Part shown: positions 8,797 through 16,383 of the stretch, piece by piece
Layout of the letters: every line of letters begins with the position of its first letter
Numbering within the stretch: position 1 is the stretch's first letter
Assembly (NCBI GenBank): GCA_963771835.1
Contig: CAVYVA010000007.1
Span: 44,532 to 108,531 of the forward strand
Origin: CAVQCJ01 sp963771835
GTDB taxonomy: Bacteria > Actinomycetota > Actinomycetes > Prado026
DNA length: 64,000 nucleotides
Reading direction: 5' to 3'
Translations under genes and position numbers: made by a program
Notes under the pieces: generated by a model
What the model was told of the DNA's origin: nothing
The model's database searches: none
What the model saw: the letters and a program-made list of their open reading frames with translations, nothing else

Positions 8797-9733
8797 GTGA
8801 GCACCCCACCGTTCCTCGATCTTCCGGCGGGCGTCCGGGACGAGCCCGTCCGCACCGCCCGCGGCACTTTCGCGGCCCTGCGCAGCGGCCCCGACCCCGG
8901 TCTCGGGCAGTCGGACGGACATCGCACGGTGGTGCTCGTGCCGGGGTTCACCGGGAGCAAGGAGGACTTCATCGCGGTGCTGGCGCCGATCGGGGCGGCC
9001 GGCTTCCCGGTCGTCGCGTACGACCAGCGTGGCCAGCACGGGACCACCGCGCTCACCCCGCAGCCGCCGCCGGAGGGCTGGGAGCTGGGCGCGTTCGCCG
9101 CCGACCTGCTGGCCGTCGTCGACGGGGTCGCCGGCCCGGGGCCCGGGGCGGTGCACCTGCTCGGGCACTCGTTCGGCGGGCTGGTGGCCCGGGCCGCGGT
9201 CCTGCGGGACCCGGCCCGGTTCTCGTCCCTGGTGCTGCTCGACTCCGGCCCCGCCTCGATCGGCCCCGAGCGCGACGCCCGGCTGATCGCCCTGGCGGAC
9301 GCGCTGCCCACCCTCGGGCTGGCCCCGGTCTGGCAGATCATGCAGGCCCTGGAGCTGGAGGCGGGGAACCACCCGCCCGCCGACCCCCAGGTCGCCGAGT
9401 TCCTGGAACGGCGGTTCCTGGCCCACGACCCGCTCTCGCTGGCCGCGATGGCCCGTCTTCTGGCGACCGAGCCCGACCGGACGGACGAGCTCGCCGCGGT
9501 GGCCGGACTGGCCGGCCGGACCCTGGTGGCCTTCGGCGCGACAGACGACGCATGGAGCCCGGAAATCCAGAGTCGAAACCGCGTCACGACTCCGTGCGCA
9601 GACCGTCTCCTTCCCGGAAGCGGCTCACTCCCCGGCAGCCGAGGCTCCGGAACCCACCGCGAAGGCGCTGGTGACGTTCTGGCAGCGATCGGAGGGAGCG
9701 GGGCAGCCTCCCCTGGCGGAGGAGGATCTGTGA
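8797..9733 (+). CDS. alpha/beta hydrolase, frameshifted near C-terminus
   Basis: Alpha/beta-hydrolase enzyme with VLVPGFTGSK oxyanion motif, GHSFGG nucleophile elbow and the catalytic Asp region LVAFGATDDAW. The expected C-terminal segment with the catalytic His (SFPEAAHSPAAE, then KALVTFWQ) is encoded one frame over; removing one base near 9571 restores a 311-residue protein ending at TGA 9731-9733. Without the repair the frame runs on into the next gene and creates an apparent 440-residue fusion. GTG 8797 is the preferred start (GTG 8788 is an alternative that sits in a TATTGT -10-like hexamer). Its restored stop overlaps the next gene's GTG by 4 bp. Confidence 0.75.
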
Positions 9734-10110
9734 CAGTGATGGTGGAGCTACGCGCGACCCTCAGCGCGGACCCCGAGCAGGTCGCCGAGGCGCGCCGACT
9801 GGTGGCGGGCTACCTGCACGACCGTGGCGAGGACGACGGCGAGGTCGCCGTCCTGCTGGTCAGCGAGCTGGTGACGAACGCGATCCTGTACGGCCGAGCC
9901 CCGCTCGAGCTCCGTGCCCACACCGAGGGCTCGGCGCTGCGGGTCGAGGTCCGCGACCAGGAGCCGGCGAGCCCGCCGGTCCTGCGCGGCGACGTGGACC
10001 TCGCCGAGGTCGGCGGCCGCGGGCTGCAGCTGGTGGACACCCTGGCCGACCGCTGGGGCTGGGCTGCCGAGGAGCAGGGCAAGGTCGTCTGGTTCGAGCT
10101 CGACGCCTGA
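9730..10110 (+). CDS. anti-sigma-factor-like ATP-binding protein (HATPase_c_2)
   Basis: Single-domain GHKL ATPase of 126 residues similar to RsbW/SpoIIAB-type anti-sigma serine kinases, which bind a sigma factor or phosphorylate an anti-anti-sigma protein. The N box is ELVTNAILYG, the G1 box VRDQEP, the G2 box GGRGLQLVDTLAD. The GTG start at 9730 has GGAGGAGG at ideal spacing and overlaps the restored hydrolase stop (GTGA), so the two are translationally coupled separate genes rather than a fusion. No sigma factor is adjacent; partners are unknown. Confidence 0.87.
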   Translation: MTVMVELRATLSADPEQVAEARRLVAGYLHDRGEDDGEVAVLLVSELVTNAILYGRAPLELRAHTEGSALRVEVRDQEPASPPVLRGDVDLAEVGGRGLQLVDTLADRWGWAAEEQGKVVWFELDA

Positions 10111-10139
10111 CCCGAGGACCCGACCGCACGCCGGCCGGG

Positions 10140-11114
10140 TCAGGGCCGATCGGTGGCTTCCCTTTCATCGTCCTTCTCGCCACCGGACTCCCCCGGACCC
10201 TCGGGCAGCGCGTCCCACGGATCCCGCGGCCTGGCCACGGCCCGTCCCTCGGGGCACAGCCGGACGAAGTCGCACCACCCGCACTGCGACCCCGGTCGTG
10301 GCGGGTAGAGCCGCTGCGCGTCGGCCGGCAGCTCCTGGCCTGCCTCCGGGCGCCCGTCCGCCAAGTACTCCTCGTCCGCGGCCTGCGCCTCGTCGGCGAT
10401 CGCCGACGCCCGCCGTACGTGCCGCGCCAACGACTCCTCGCTGTGGTCCCAGGCGGCGACCGTGCCGGACGGCACGTGGTGCAGCTCGACCCGGGTGCAG
10501 TCCCCGTGCAGGGTCCGCCGGGTCCCCAGCACGTACAGCGCCAGCGCCGCCGAGCCGCGCGCATCGTCGGGGCCGAGCTCCTGCCGGCCGGTCTTGTAGT
10601 CGACGACCACGAGCTCGGTGCCGCCGGGCCGGGTCCTGGACGGACGCTCGTCGACCCGGTCCACCCGCCCGCTCACCGACAGCCGGTCCGTCGTGAACGC
10701 CACCGTCCGCTCCACGCCGCGCGGGTCGCCGGGAGGGGCCTGTGTCGCGACGTACCGCTGGACCATCGCCCGCGCGCGTACCCGCGCCTGCTCCTGCTGG
10801 ACCGGGTCGCGGTACCCGTCGCCGACCCACGCGCGGTCGACCAGGTCGGCCGCGACGGCCGGGCTGCGCTCCGCCGCGGGCAGCTCGTACCAGGAACGCA
10901 GCGCGTTGTGCACGGTGCTGCCGAAGGCGTTGTGCGCCCACGGGGGTCCCTTGGGCGGCGTCGGCCGGTCGATGTACGTGAACCGGTACCGGCGCGGGCA
11001 GTCCGACCAGGCGGCGAGCCGGGTCGGCGTGCAGGCGAACAGACGGCGCGGGACCCCGCTCAGACCGGCGCTGTCCAGGCCGAGCTGCTCCCCGTCGGGT
11101 CCGCCTGCGGTCAC
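10140..11114 (-). CDS. RecB-like PD-(D/E)XK nuclease
   Basis: Protein of 324 residues with the RecB/Cas4-type nuclease fold. Visible: an N-terminal Cys in SDCPRRYRF, GSTVHNALRSW (His motif), VDRVDE (catalytic Asp), VVVDYKTGR (D-x-K motif) and a C-terminal Cys cluster CGWCDFVRLC. The N-terminal Cys plus three C-terminal Cys are the standard ligands of a [4Fe-4S] cluster that pins the two ends together. Probable role is DNA end processing in repair. The GTG start at 11114 lies 5 bp after the metallo-hydrolase stop. There is no CRISPR or Cas context, so Cas4 is not implied. Confidence 0.85.
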   Translation of the reverse strand: MTAGGPDGEQLGLDSAGLSGVPRRLFACTPTRLAAWSDCPRRYRFTYIDRPTPPKGPPWAHNAFGSTVHNALRSWYELPAAERSPAVAADLVDRAWVGDGYRDPVQQEQARVRARAMVQRYVATQAPPGDPRGVERTVAFTTDRLSVSGRVDRVDERPSRTRPGGTELVVVDYKTGRQELGPDDARGSAALALYVLGTRRTLHGDCTRVELHHVPSGTVAAWDHSEESLARHVRRASAIADEAQAADEEYLADGRPEAGQELPADAQRLYPPRPGSQCGWCDFVRLCPEGRAVARPRDPWDALPEGPGESGGEKDDEREATDRP

Positions 11115-11119
11115 GGCGG

Positions 11120-11746
11120 TCAGTGCCCCCGAGCCACCCACGCGTCGTAGTCGGCGGCCTCCGCCCCGATCGTCGTCTCGTCGCCGTGCCCGGGCAGGAC
11201 GCGGGTCTGCGGCGGCAGCGTCAGCAACCGCTCCCTGATCGACGCGAGGATCGTCGGGAAGTCGCTGTAGGAGCGCCCGGTCGCCCCGGGCCCGCCGTGG
11301 AACAGGGTGTCGCCGCTCAGCACCACACCCAGCGCCGGGACGTGCAGGCACACCGCCCCAGGACAGTGACCGGGCGTGTGCAGCACCTGCGCCGCCACCC
11401 CGGCCACCTCCACCGCGTCGCCGTCCGCGAGCTGCGAAGGGGTCCGGTCGGGGTGCACCACCTCCCACAGCATCAGGTCGTCCGGGTGCAGCAGCACGGG
11501 TGCGCCGGTCTGGTCCGCGACCGCACCGGCCGCGCCGATGTGGTCGTCGTGCCCGTGCGTGCACACGACCGCCAGCACCGTGCGGCCGTCGACGGCGGCG
11601 AGGATCGCCTCCGCGTCGTGCGCGGCGTCGACGACCACCACCTCGTCGTCGTCGCCGAGCAGCCAGACGTTGTTGTCGACCTCCCAGGTACCGCCGTCGA
11701 GGGAGAAGGTGCCGCTGGTGACGAGCCGCTCCACCCGGGCGACCAT
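11120..11746 (-). CDS. metallo-beta-lactamase fold hydrolase next to mycothiol dehydrogenase
   Basis: MBL-fold metallo-hydrolase of 208 residues. The zinc-binding motif THGHDDHIG, the later His in HTPGHCPG, the Asp in SGDTLF and the terminal GHGDE are all present, so the enzyme should be active. Its ATG abuts the TAG stop of the S-(hydroxymethyl)mycothiol dehydrogenase gene with no gap. In actinobacteria this pair is conserved, and the hydrolase is thought to act on the S-formylmycothiol thioester (or a related mycothiol conjugate) made by the dehydrogenase; that substrate is inferred from context. Confidence 0.88.
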   Translation of the reverse strand: MVARVERLVTSGTFSLDGGTWEVDNNVWLLGDDDEVVVVDAAHDAEAILAAVDGRTVLAVVCTHGHDDHIGAAGAVADQTGAPVLLHPDDLMLWEVVHPDRTPSQLADGDAVEVAGVAAQVLHTPGHCPGAVCLHVPALGVVLSGDTLFHGGPGATGRSYSDFPTILASIRERLLTLPPQTRVLPGHGDETTIGAEAADYDAWVARGH

Positions 11747-12832
11747 CTACCAGACCACCACCGAGCGCAGCACGTCGCCGTGGTGCATCTTCTCGAACGC
11801 CTTCTCGACCCCGTCCAGGCCGATGGTCTCGGAGACGAACCGGTCCAGCGGCAGCCGGCCCTGCAGGTACAGGTCGACCAGCGTCGGGAAGTCGCGGCTG
11901 GGCAGGCAGTCGCCGTACCAGCTGGACTTGAGCGACCCGCCGCGGCCGAACACCTCGATGAGCGGCAGCTCGATCGTCATCGTGGGGTTGGGGACGCCGA
12001 CCAGCACCACGGTGCCGGCGAGGTCGCGCGCGTAGAAGGCCTGCTCGTAGGTCTCCGGCCGGCCGACGGCCTCGATCACGACGTCGGCGCCGAACCCGTC
12101 GGTCAGCGCCTTGATCGCCTCGACCGGGTCGGTCGTGCTCGAGTTGACCGTGTGGGTGGCCCCGAAGCCCCTGGCCCACTCCAGCTTCCGGTCGTCGACG
12201 TCCACCGCGATGATCGTGCGCGCCCCGGCCAGCAGGGAGCCCGCGACCGCTGCGTCGCCGACTCCGCCGCAGCCGATGACCGCGACCGTGTCTCCGCGGC
12301 CGACCCCGCCGGTGTTGATGGCGGCGCCGATCCCGGCCATCACCCCGCAGCCGAGGAGGCCGGCGACCTGCGGCGGCGCCTTCGGGTCAACCTTGGTGCA
12401 CTGCCCGGCAGCGACCAGGGTCTTGTCGGCGAACGCGCCGATGCCCAGCGCGGGCGACAGCGCCGTGCCGTCCTCGAGCGTCATCGGCTGGGTGGCGTTG
12501 TGGGTGCTGAAGCAGTACCACGGCCGGCCGCGCCGGCAGGCCCGGCACTCGCCGCAGACCGCCCGCCAGTTCAGCACGACGAAGTCACCGGCCTGCACCT
12601 CGGTGACGCCCTCGCCGACGGACTCCACGATGCCGGCGGCCTCGTGCCCGAGCAGGAACGGGAACGCGTCGTTGATGGCGCCCTCGCGGTAGTGCAGGTC
12701 GGTGTGGCAGACCCCGCACGCCTGCACCCTGACCTTGGCCTCGCCGGGACCTGGGTCGGGGACCAGCACCGTCTCCAGGGTGACCGGGGCGCCCTTGGAC
12801 CGGGCCACCACGCCGCGTACTGCCTCCGCCAT
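11747..12832 (-). CDS. mscR: S-(hydroxymethyl)mycothiol dehydrogenase
   Basis: Zinc-dependent class III-like alcohol dehydrogenase of 361 residues, the mycothiol-dependent formaldehyde (and nitroso-mycothiol) dehydrogenase of actinobacteria. Catalytic zinc ligands lie in CGVCHTD and GHEAAG, the structural zinc loop is CGECRACRRGRPWYC, and the Rossmann motif is GCGGVG. The segment WYCFSTHNATQPM is characteristic of the mycothiol enzyme. It oxidises S-hydroxymethyl-mycothiol with NAD, detoxifying formaldehyde. It is the first gene of a probable operon with the MBL hydrolase and the RecB-like nuclease. Confidence 0.92.
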   Translation of the reverse strand: MAEAVRGVVARSKGAPVTLETVLVPDPGPGEAKVRVQACGVCHTDLHYREGAINDAFPFLLGHEAAGIVESVGEGVTEVQAGDFVVLNWRAVCGECRACRRGRPWYCFSTHNATQPMTLEDGTALSPALGIGAFADKTLVAAGQCTKVDPKAPPQVAGLLGCGVMAGIGAAINTGGVGRGDTVAVIGCGGVGDAAVAGSLLAGARTIIAVDVDDRKLEWARGFGATHTVNSSTTDPVEAIKALTDGFGADVVIEAVGRPETYEQAFYARDLAGTVVLVGVPNPTMTIELPLIEVFGRGGSLKSSWYGDCLPSRDFPTLVDLYLQGRLPLDRFVSETIGLDGVEKAFEKMHHGDVLRSVVVW

Positions 12833-12875
12833 CGGTGCGTCCTCCTGATCGGCTGGTCAAGTCGTGGGAGGCACC

Positions 12876-13535
12876 CTAGGAGGTCGGGCTGTCAGGGGCG
12901 AGCCTGGGGCTGGGCGCGCCGAACGGGACGTCCAGCTCGTGCCCGGCGTCGCGCAGGTCCACGAGCACGAACCGGTCCAGGACGACCAGGCCGGCGGTGT
13001 CCGGCCACAGGACGACCCACAGCCACTGGCCGAGCGCCTCGCCGACGTACACGGCCCGGTCCTGCGCGCCGTCCACGCTCCACAGCGCCGTGGGGTGGCC
13101 CGCGGCGTGCACGCGCGCGTGGGGGGCGGTCCGCTGGGACAGGTACGGCGCGTCCGGGCCGGCGTCCGTCCCGGCGAAGCCCGCGTACCTGGCCCCGAGC
13201 CCGATGCCCGGCTCCTCCGCCACCAGCAGCATCTCGCCGGTGCCGCCCAGCGGTGCCGGTCCGGAGGTGGCCAGGACCGTCGCGCGGGCCCCGGTCCGGT
13301 CGTCGCCGGCGTACGCGAGGCCGGTGACCAGCCAGCCGGTCGGCAGCGGCCAGGGCACCCACAGCGGGACCTGGGAGGTCTTGACGGTCCAGGCGAGCAC
13401 GTCGGCGTTCAGGGGTTGCGGGCCGAGGTGGAAGGGCGCGATCTCGCCGTGCACCGAGCACACCCAGGCGCTCGACATCAGCCCCGGCTCATGCACCGGG
13501 GCGGAGCAGCGCGGGCAGACCGGGGGCTGCCTCAT
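12876..13535 (-). CDS. DUF6758 family protein
   Basis: Actinobacterial protein of 219 residues that begins with a putative zinc ribbon: CPRCSAPV near the N-terminus and WVCSVHGE about 20 residues later (two Cys plus Cys/His ligands). The rest is a conserved alpha/beta region with PWPLPTGWLVTGLAYAGDDRTGARAT and GLGARYAGF, matching what I know as DUF6758. No signal peptide or membrane segment. Function unknown. The gene stands alone: a 40-bp perfect palindrome separates it from the genes upstream on the same strand. Confidence 0.78.
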   Translation of the reverse strand: MRQPPVCPRCSAPVHEPGLMSSAWVCSVHGEIAPFHLGPQPLNADVLAWTVKTSQVPLWVPWPLPTGWLVTGLAYAGDDRTGARATVLATSGPAPLGGTGEMLLVAEEPGIGLGARYAGFAGTDAGPDAPYLSQRTAPHARVHAAGHPTALWSVDGAQDRAVYVGEALGQWLWVVLWPDTAGLVVLDRFVLVDLRDAGHELDVPFGAPSPRLAPDSPTS

Positions 13536-13552
13536 GCCCCGAAGCGTCTCGT

Positions 13553-13592
13553 GTCAGACCCTTCCGGGGCTATAGCCCCGGAAGGGTCTGAC
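13553..13592. repeat. 40-bp perfect palindrome, probable terminator hairpin
   Basis: Two perfectly complementary 18-nt arms flank a TATA centre, which is itself palindromic, so the whole 40 bp is symmetric. With one mismatch the pairing extends five more bases on each side (13547-13598). It lies between the CU044_5270 gene stop and the DUF6758 start on the same strand. As RNA it would fold into a very stable hairpin with a 4-nt loop. There is no U-tract, so either a GC-rich actinobacterial terminator or a protein-binding dyad is possible. Confidence 0.8.
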
Positions 13593-13617
13593 CCGAGAGC
13601 CGAGCGGTGCGCCGAAG

Positions 13618-14691
13618 TCAGCCCAGGTCGGCGCGGCTGCCGTCGGGACGCAGGCCCAGACCGTCGACGACCCCCGACTGCACCCAGACGGTCCAGCCGA
13701 CGACGGCGCCCTTGAGGCTCGCGGGCAGCCCGTACTGGGCCGGGTCGAGGGCGCGCTCCTCGGTCTGCAGGAGCAGGCCGGTCCTCTGGTCGAAGACCAT
13801 GACCTCGCTGGCGCGGGCGTGGCCGTCGTCCCCGTGGGCGAGCCCCACCGCGATCCCGGTCCGGCCGAGCCGGTCCGTGGTCGTGCCGAGGTACTGGACG
13901 CCGGGCAGGCCGGCCGCCACCTGGTAGAGCGCGGAGCGCAGGGCCGGCGGCGACACCGGCGATCCCAGCATGTCCTGGACGGTCACCCAGACCTCGACGT
14001 CGGCGCTCTCGCCGCTGCCCGCCGTGTCGTGCCGGATCCGCTGCTCGAGGGCCGCCGGGTCGGTCGGCAGGGTGCGCGCGAACGCGTACGTCGGGCCGTT
14101 CACCGACCCTGCGTACGCGGGGATGCGCACGACCACGCGGTCGGAGACGCCGGGGACGTCGGACGGCTTCGGGCCGCCGCGGGCCGCCAGCACGAGCGCC
14201 TTGTCCCGGGCGGTCGGGTACTCGGGCTGACCGACCACGGTCTCCAGCCGCGTCAGCGCGCCGCCGGGAGCGATCCACGACTCCTCCAGCCGCGGCGCCG
14301 CCAGGTAGCTGGCCGTCCTCCCGTCCGGGAGGGTGAGCTGGGCGAAGCTCGACGTGCGGGTCCGGCTGTAGATCAGCTGGCCGGGCTCGAGCGGGGTGTC
14401 GACGGCGGCGGCTGCGGCCCGGCCGGCGGCGAGCAGCGTCTCGACGGCGCGGGCGTCCGAGGGGGCGGCGGCGCCGCCGGGCAGGAGCACGAACGCGACG
14501 GCCGCGGCGGCGGCCACCGCGACGACCGAGACGCCCATCCGCCGGCCCCGGCGGCCGCTGCGGGCCGGGACCTTCGCGGCCGCGCGCTCGGCCGGGACCG
14601 AGCCGGCTGGGCCCGCGGCGGCGGGGCCGAGGTCGACGGACAGCGGGTCGGCGGCGCGCAGCCGGTCCAGGGCGGTCGAGGTGCGGGTCAC
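13618..14691 (-). CDS. CU044_5270 family protein, probable sigma-factor partner
   Basis: Protein of 357 residues with a cytoplasmic N-terminal ~50 residues (start TRTSTALDRLRAADP), one transmembrane helix (MGVSVVAVAAAAAVAFVLL) and a large extracytoplasmic domain. This layout and the conserved segments (PGQLIYSRTRT, LPGVQYLG, AVVGWT) match the CU044_5270 family found downstream of ECF sigma genes. It overlaps the sigma gene by 4 bp (GTGA), indicating coupled translation. I infer an anti-sigma or sigma-modulating role at the membrane; the N-terminal part is the candidate sigma-binding region. Confidence 0.82.
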   Translation of the reverse strand: MTRTSTALDRLRAADPLSVDLGPAAAGPAGSVPAERAAAKVPARSGRRGRRMGVSVVAVAAAAAVAFVLLPGGAAAPSDARAVETLLAAGRAAAAAVDTPLEPGQLIYSRTRTSSFAQLTLPDGRTASYLAAPRLEESWIAPGGALTRLETVVGQPEYPTARDKALVLAARGGPKPSDVPGVSDRVVVRIPAYAGSVNGPTYAFARTLPTDPAALEQRIRHDTAGSGESADVEVWVTVQDMLGSPVSPPALRSALYQVAAGLPGVQYLGTTTDRLGRTGIAVGLAHGDDGHARASEVMVFDQRTGLLLQTEERALDPAQYGLPASLKGAVVGWTVWVQSGVVDGLGLRPDGSRADLG

Positions 14692-15275
14692 GGGGTGCCT
14701 CCCAGCGAGGGTCGGGTCAGGGCGGGGCGAGGCTCGGCCATCGGCGGCGGCTCCCCGTCCACGGCGCCGAGCGCGTCCGCGAACCGGCGGCGGGCCCGCA
14801 GCCAGCGCACCCGTGCCGCGCCCGCCGAGCAGCCGAGCACGACGGCGGCCTGGTTGAGCGGCAGGCCGTCCCAGGCGACGAGCAGCAGCAGCTCGCGGTC
14901 GGGCTCGGGTACCCGGTCGAGCGCGCGGAGCACGACGTCGAGCTCGGCCGCCCGGACGGCGTGGTCCGGGACGTCGGCGGCGTGCGACTCGGACCGGTCG
15001 AAGGCGCGGGCCTCGCGGGCGCCGCGCCGGGAGTCGGCCCGCGCCGAGGCGAGCAGGACGTTGCGGGCCGTCGCGAGCAGCCAGGGCAGGGCGCCGTCGG
15101 GCGGGATGTCGGCCACCCGTCGTGTCGCGACGGCAAAGGTCTCGGCTGCGACGTCCGGTGCCGCGGCCGGTCCGACCCGACGGGTCGCGTAGGCCAGCAC
15201 GGTGCCGTGGTGCTCGGAGAACAGGCGGGTCAGCCTGGACTCGGGGTCCTCACCCTGCATGGTCGGTGCGGCCAT
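14688..15275 (-). CDS. RNA polymerase ECF sigma factor
   Basis: ECF sigma factor of 195 residues. Region 2 is at residues ~15-75 (LTRLFSEHHGTVLAYATRRV and DVAAETFAVATRR), region 4 at ~105-165 with VPEPDRELLLLVAWDGLPLNQAAVVLG as the helix-turn-helix. The ATG at 15275 is used; the signal that releases it is unknown. The downstream membrane protein, translated from an overlapping GTG, is its presumed regulator. No self-recognised -35/-10 pair could be identified confidently upstream. Confidence 0.9.
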   Translation of the reverse strand: MAAPTMQGEDPESRLTRLFSEHHGTVLAYATRRVGPAAAPDVAAETFAVATRRVADIPPDGALPWLLATARNVLLASARADSRRGAREARAFDRSESHAADVPDHAVRAAELDVVLRALDRVPEPDRELLLLVAWDGLPLNQAAVVLGCSAGAARVRWLRARRRFADALGAVDGEPPPMAEPRPALTRPSLGGTP

Positions 15276-15360
15276 GACACTCCCCGGGGTCGGGTCGGTT
15301 GCGTCACCTGGAGATGTCCGCCGCGGCTCCCGGCGTTACGCCGGCGCAGAGCTCACAGGC

Positions 15361-15864
15361 TCACAGGCTCGGGACCGGGCGGCCGGGCTGCTCGCCGCCG
15401 CGCGCGTCCCCGTACGAGCGCTTGGGCACCATCACCTTGCGGCGGAACACGCAGACCACGGTGCCGTCCTGGTTGTAGCCGCGCGTCTCGACGTGCACGA
15501 CCCCGCGGTCGTCCTTGGACCTGGACTCGCTCTTGTCCAGCACCGTCGTCTCGCCGTAGATGGTGTCGCCGTGGAAGGTCGGCGCGACGTGCCGCAGGGA
15601 CTCGACCTCGAGGTTGGCGATGGCCTTGCCGCTCACGTCCGGCACCGACATCCCGAGCAGCAACGAGTAGATGTAGTTGCCGACGACGACGTTGCGGCCG
15701 AAGTCGGTGCTGTGCTCGGCGTAGTGCGCGTCCAGGTGCAGCGGATGGTGGTTCATCGTGAGCAGGCAGAACAGGTGGTCGTCGTACTCGGTGACCGTCT
15801 TGCCCGGCCAGTGCTTGTAGACGGCGCCGACCTCGAACTCCTCGAAGTACCTCCCGAACTGCAT
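15361..15864 (-). CDS. MaoC family acyl dehydratase
   Basis: Hot-dog-fold MaoC-like dehydratase of 167 residues. The hydratase signature with catalytic Asp/His is seen near MNHHPLHLDAHYAEHS, followed by FGRNVVVGNYIYSLLLGMS. Such enzymes hydrate or dehydrate (R)-3-hydroxyacyl-CoA or branched acyl-CoA intermediates. ATG 15864 begins the conserved MQFGRYFEEFEVG. The position near an acyl-CoA dehydrogenase on the same strand suggests a shared acyl-CoA degradation role, though a stress-protein gene lies between. Substrate is not deducible. Confidence 0.87.
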   Translation of the reverse strand: MQFGRYFEEFEVGAVYKHWPGKTVTEYDDHLFCLLTMNHHPLHLDAHYAEHSTDFGRNVVVGNYIYSLLLGMSVPDVSGKAIANLEVESLRHVAPTFHGDTIYGETTVLDKSESRSKDDRGVVHVETRGYNQDGTVVCVFRRKVMVPKRSYGDARGGEQPGRPVPSL

Positions 15865-15890
15865 GCCCGCATCCTGCCGTACCGCGCCGG

Positions 15891-16364
15891 TCAGGCCGGC
15901 ATCTGGGCGAGCAGGGCCTTGGCCTCGTCGAGCTTGCCCCAGGTGCAGACCACGTCGTACGACGTCGCGATGATCTGCTTGCGCGAGGTGAAGTCCCGGC
16001 GGCCGCCCGTGAGCGCGAACGCGACCACCCCGAACAGCGCCCCCGCGATGGCGCCGTACACCAGGCCGGCGAACATGATCGTCACCCACGAGCTGCCGCT
16101 GGTCGCGAACAGCCCGAGCAGCAGGCCGACGAACAGCCCGAACCACGCGCCGGTGGCGACCCCGCCGGCGGCCGCGCGGCCGTACGTGAGCCGTCCGAGC
16201 ACCGTCTCGGCGATCTTCAGGTCGTTGCCGACGATGCCCAGGTTCTCGACGGCGAACTTCTGGTCGGAGAGCCAGTCGACGGTGTGCTGGGCCTCCTCGT
16301 ACGTGCGGTAGGTGGCCAGCAGCGGGCGGCTCTGCACCGGCTGCGGCACGGGTGGCTGCGTCAC
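15891..16364 (-). CDS. general stress protein (DUF1269/17M-like) with glycine-rich membrane segments
   Basis: Protein of 157 residues. The N-terminal ~60 residues resemble the general-stress-protein 17M domain (LATYRTYEEAQHTVDWLSDQ). The middle holds two hydrophobic Gly-rich segments (AWFGLFVGLLLGLFATSG and IMFAGLVYGAIAGALFGVVAFAL), and the C-terminal part returns to a soluble fold (YDVVCTWGKLDEAKALL). Probably membrane-associated; function unknown. It starts 19 bp after the acyl-CoA dehydrogenase stop, suggesting co-transcription. Confidence 0.8.
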   Translation of the reverse strand: MTQPPVPQPVQSRPLLATYRTYEEAQHTVDWLSDQKFAVENLGIVGNDLKIAETVLGRLTYGRAAAGGVATGAWFGLFVGLLLGLFATSGSSWVTIMFAGLVYGAIAGALFGVVAFALTGGRRDFTSRKQIIATSYDVVCTWGKLDEAKALLAQMPA

Positions 16365-16383
16365 GGGTCCCTCCCTGGTCCGG

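Noticed and set aside
10140..11114. Cas4 nuclease and hence a CRISPR system
   Set aside because: The domain and Fe-S cysteines fit, but no direct-repeat array or other Cas gene is in the window; RecB-like repair nuclease is more likely.
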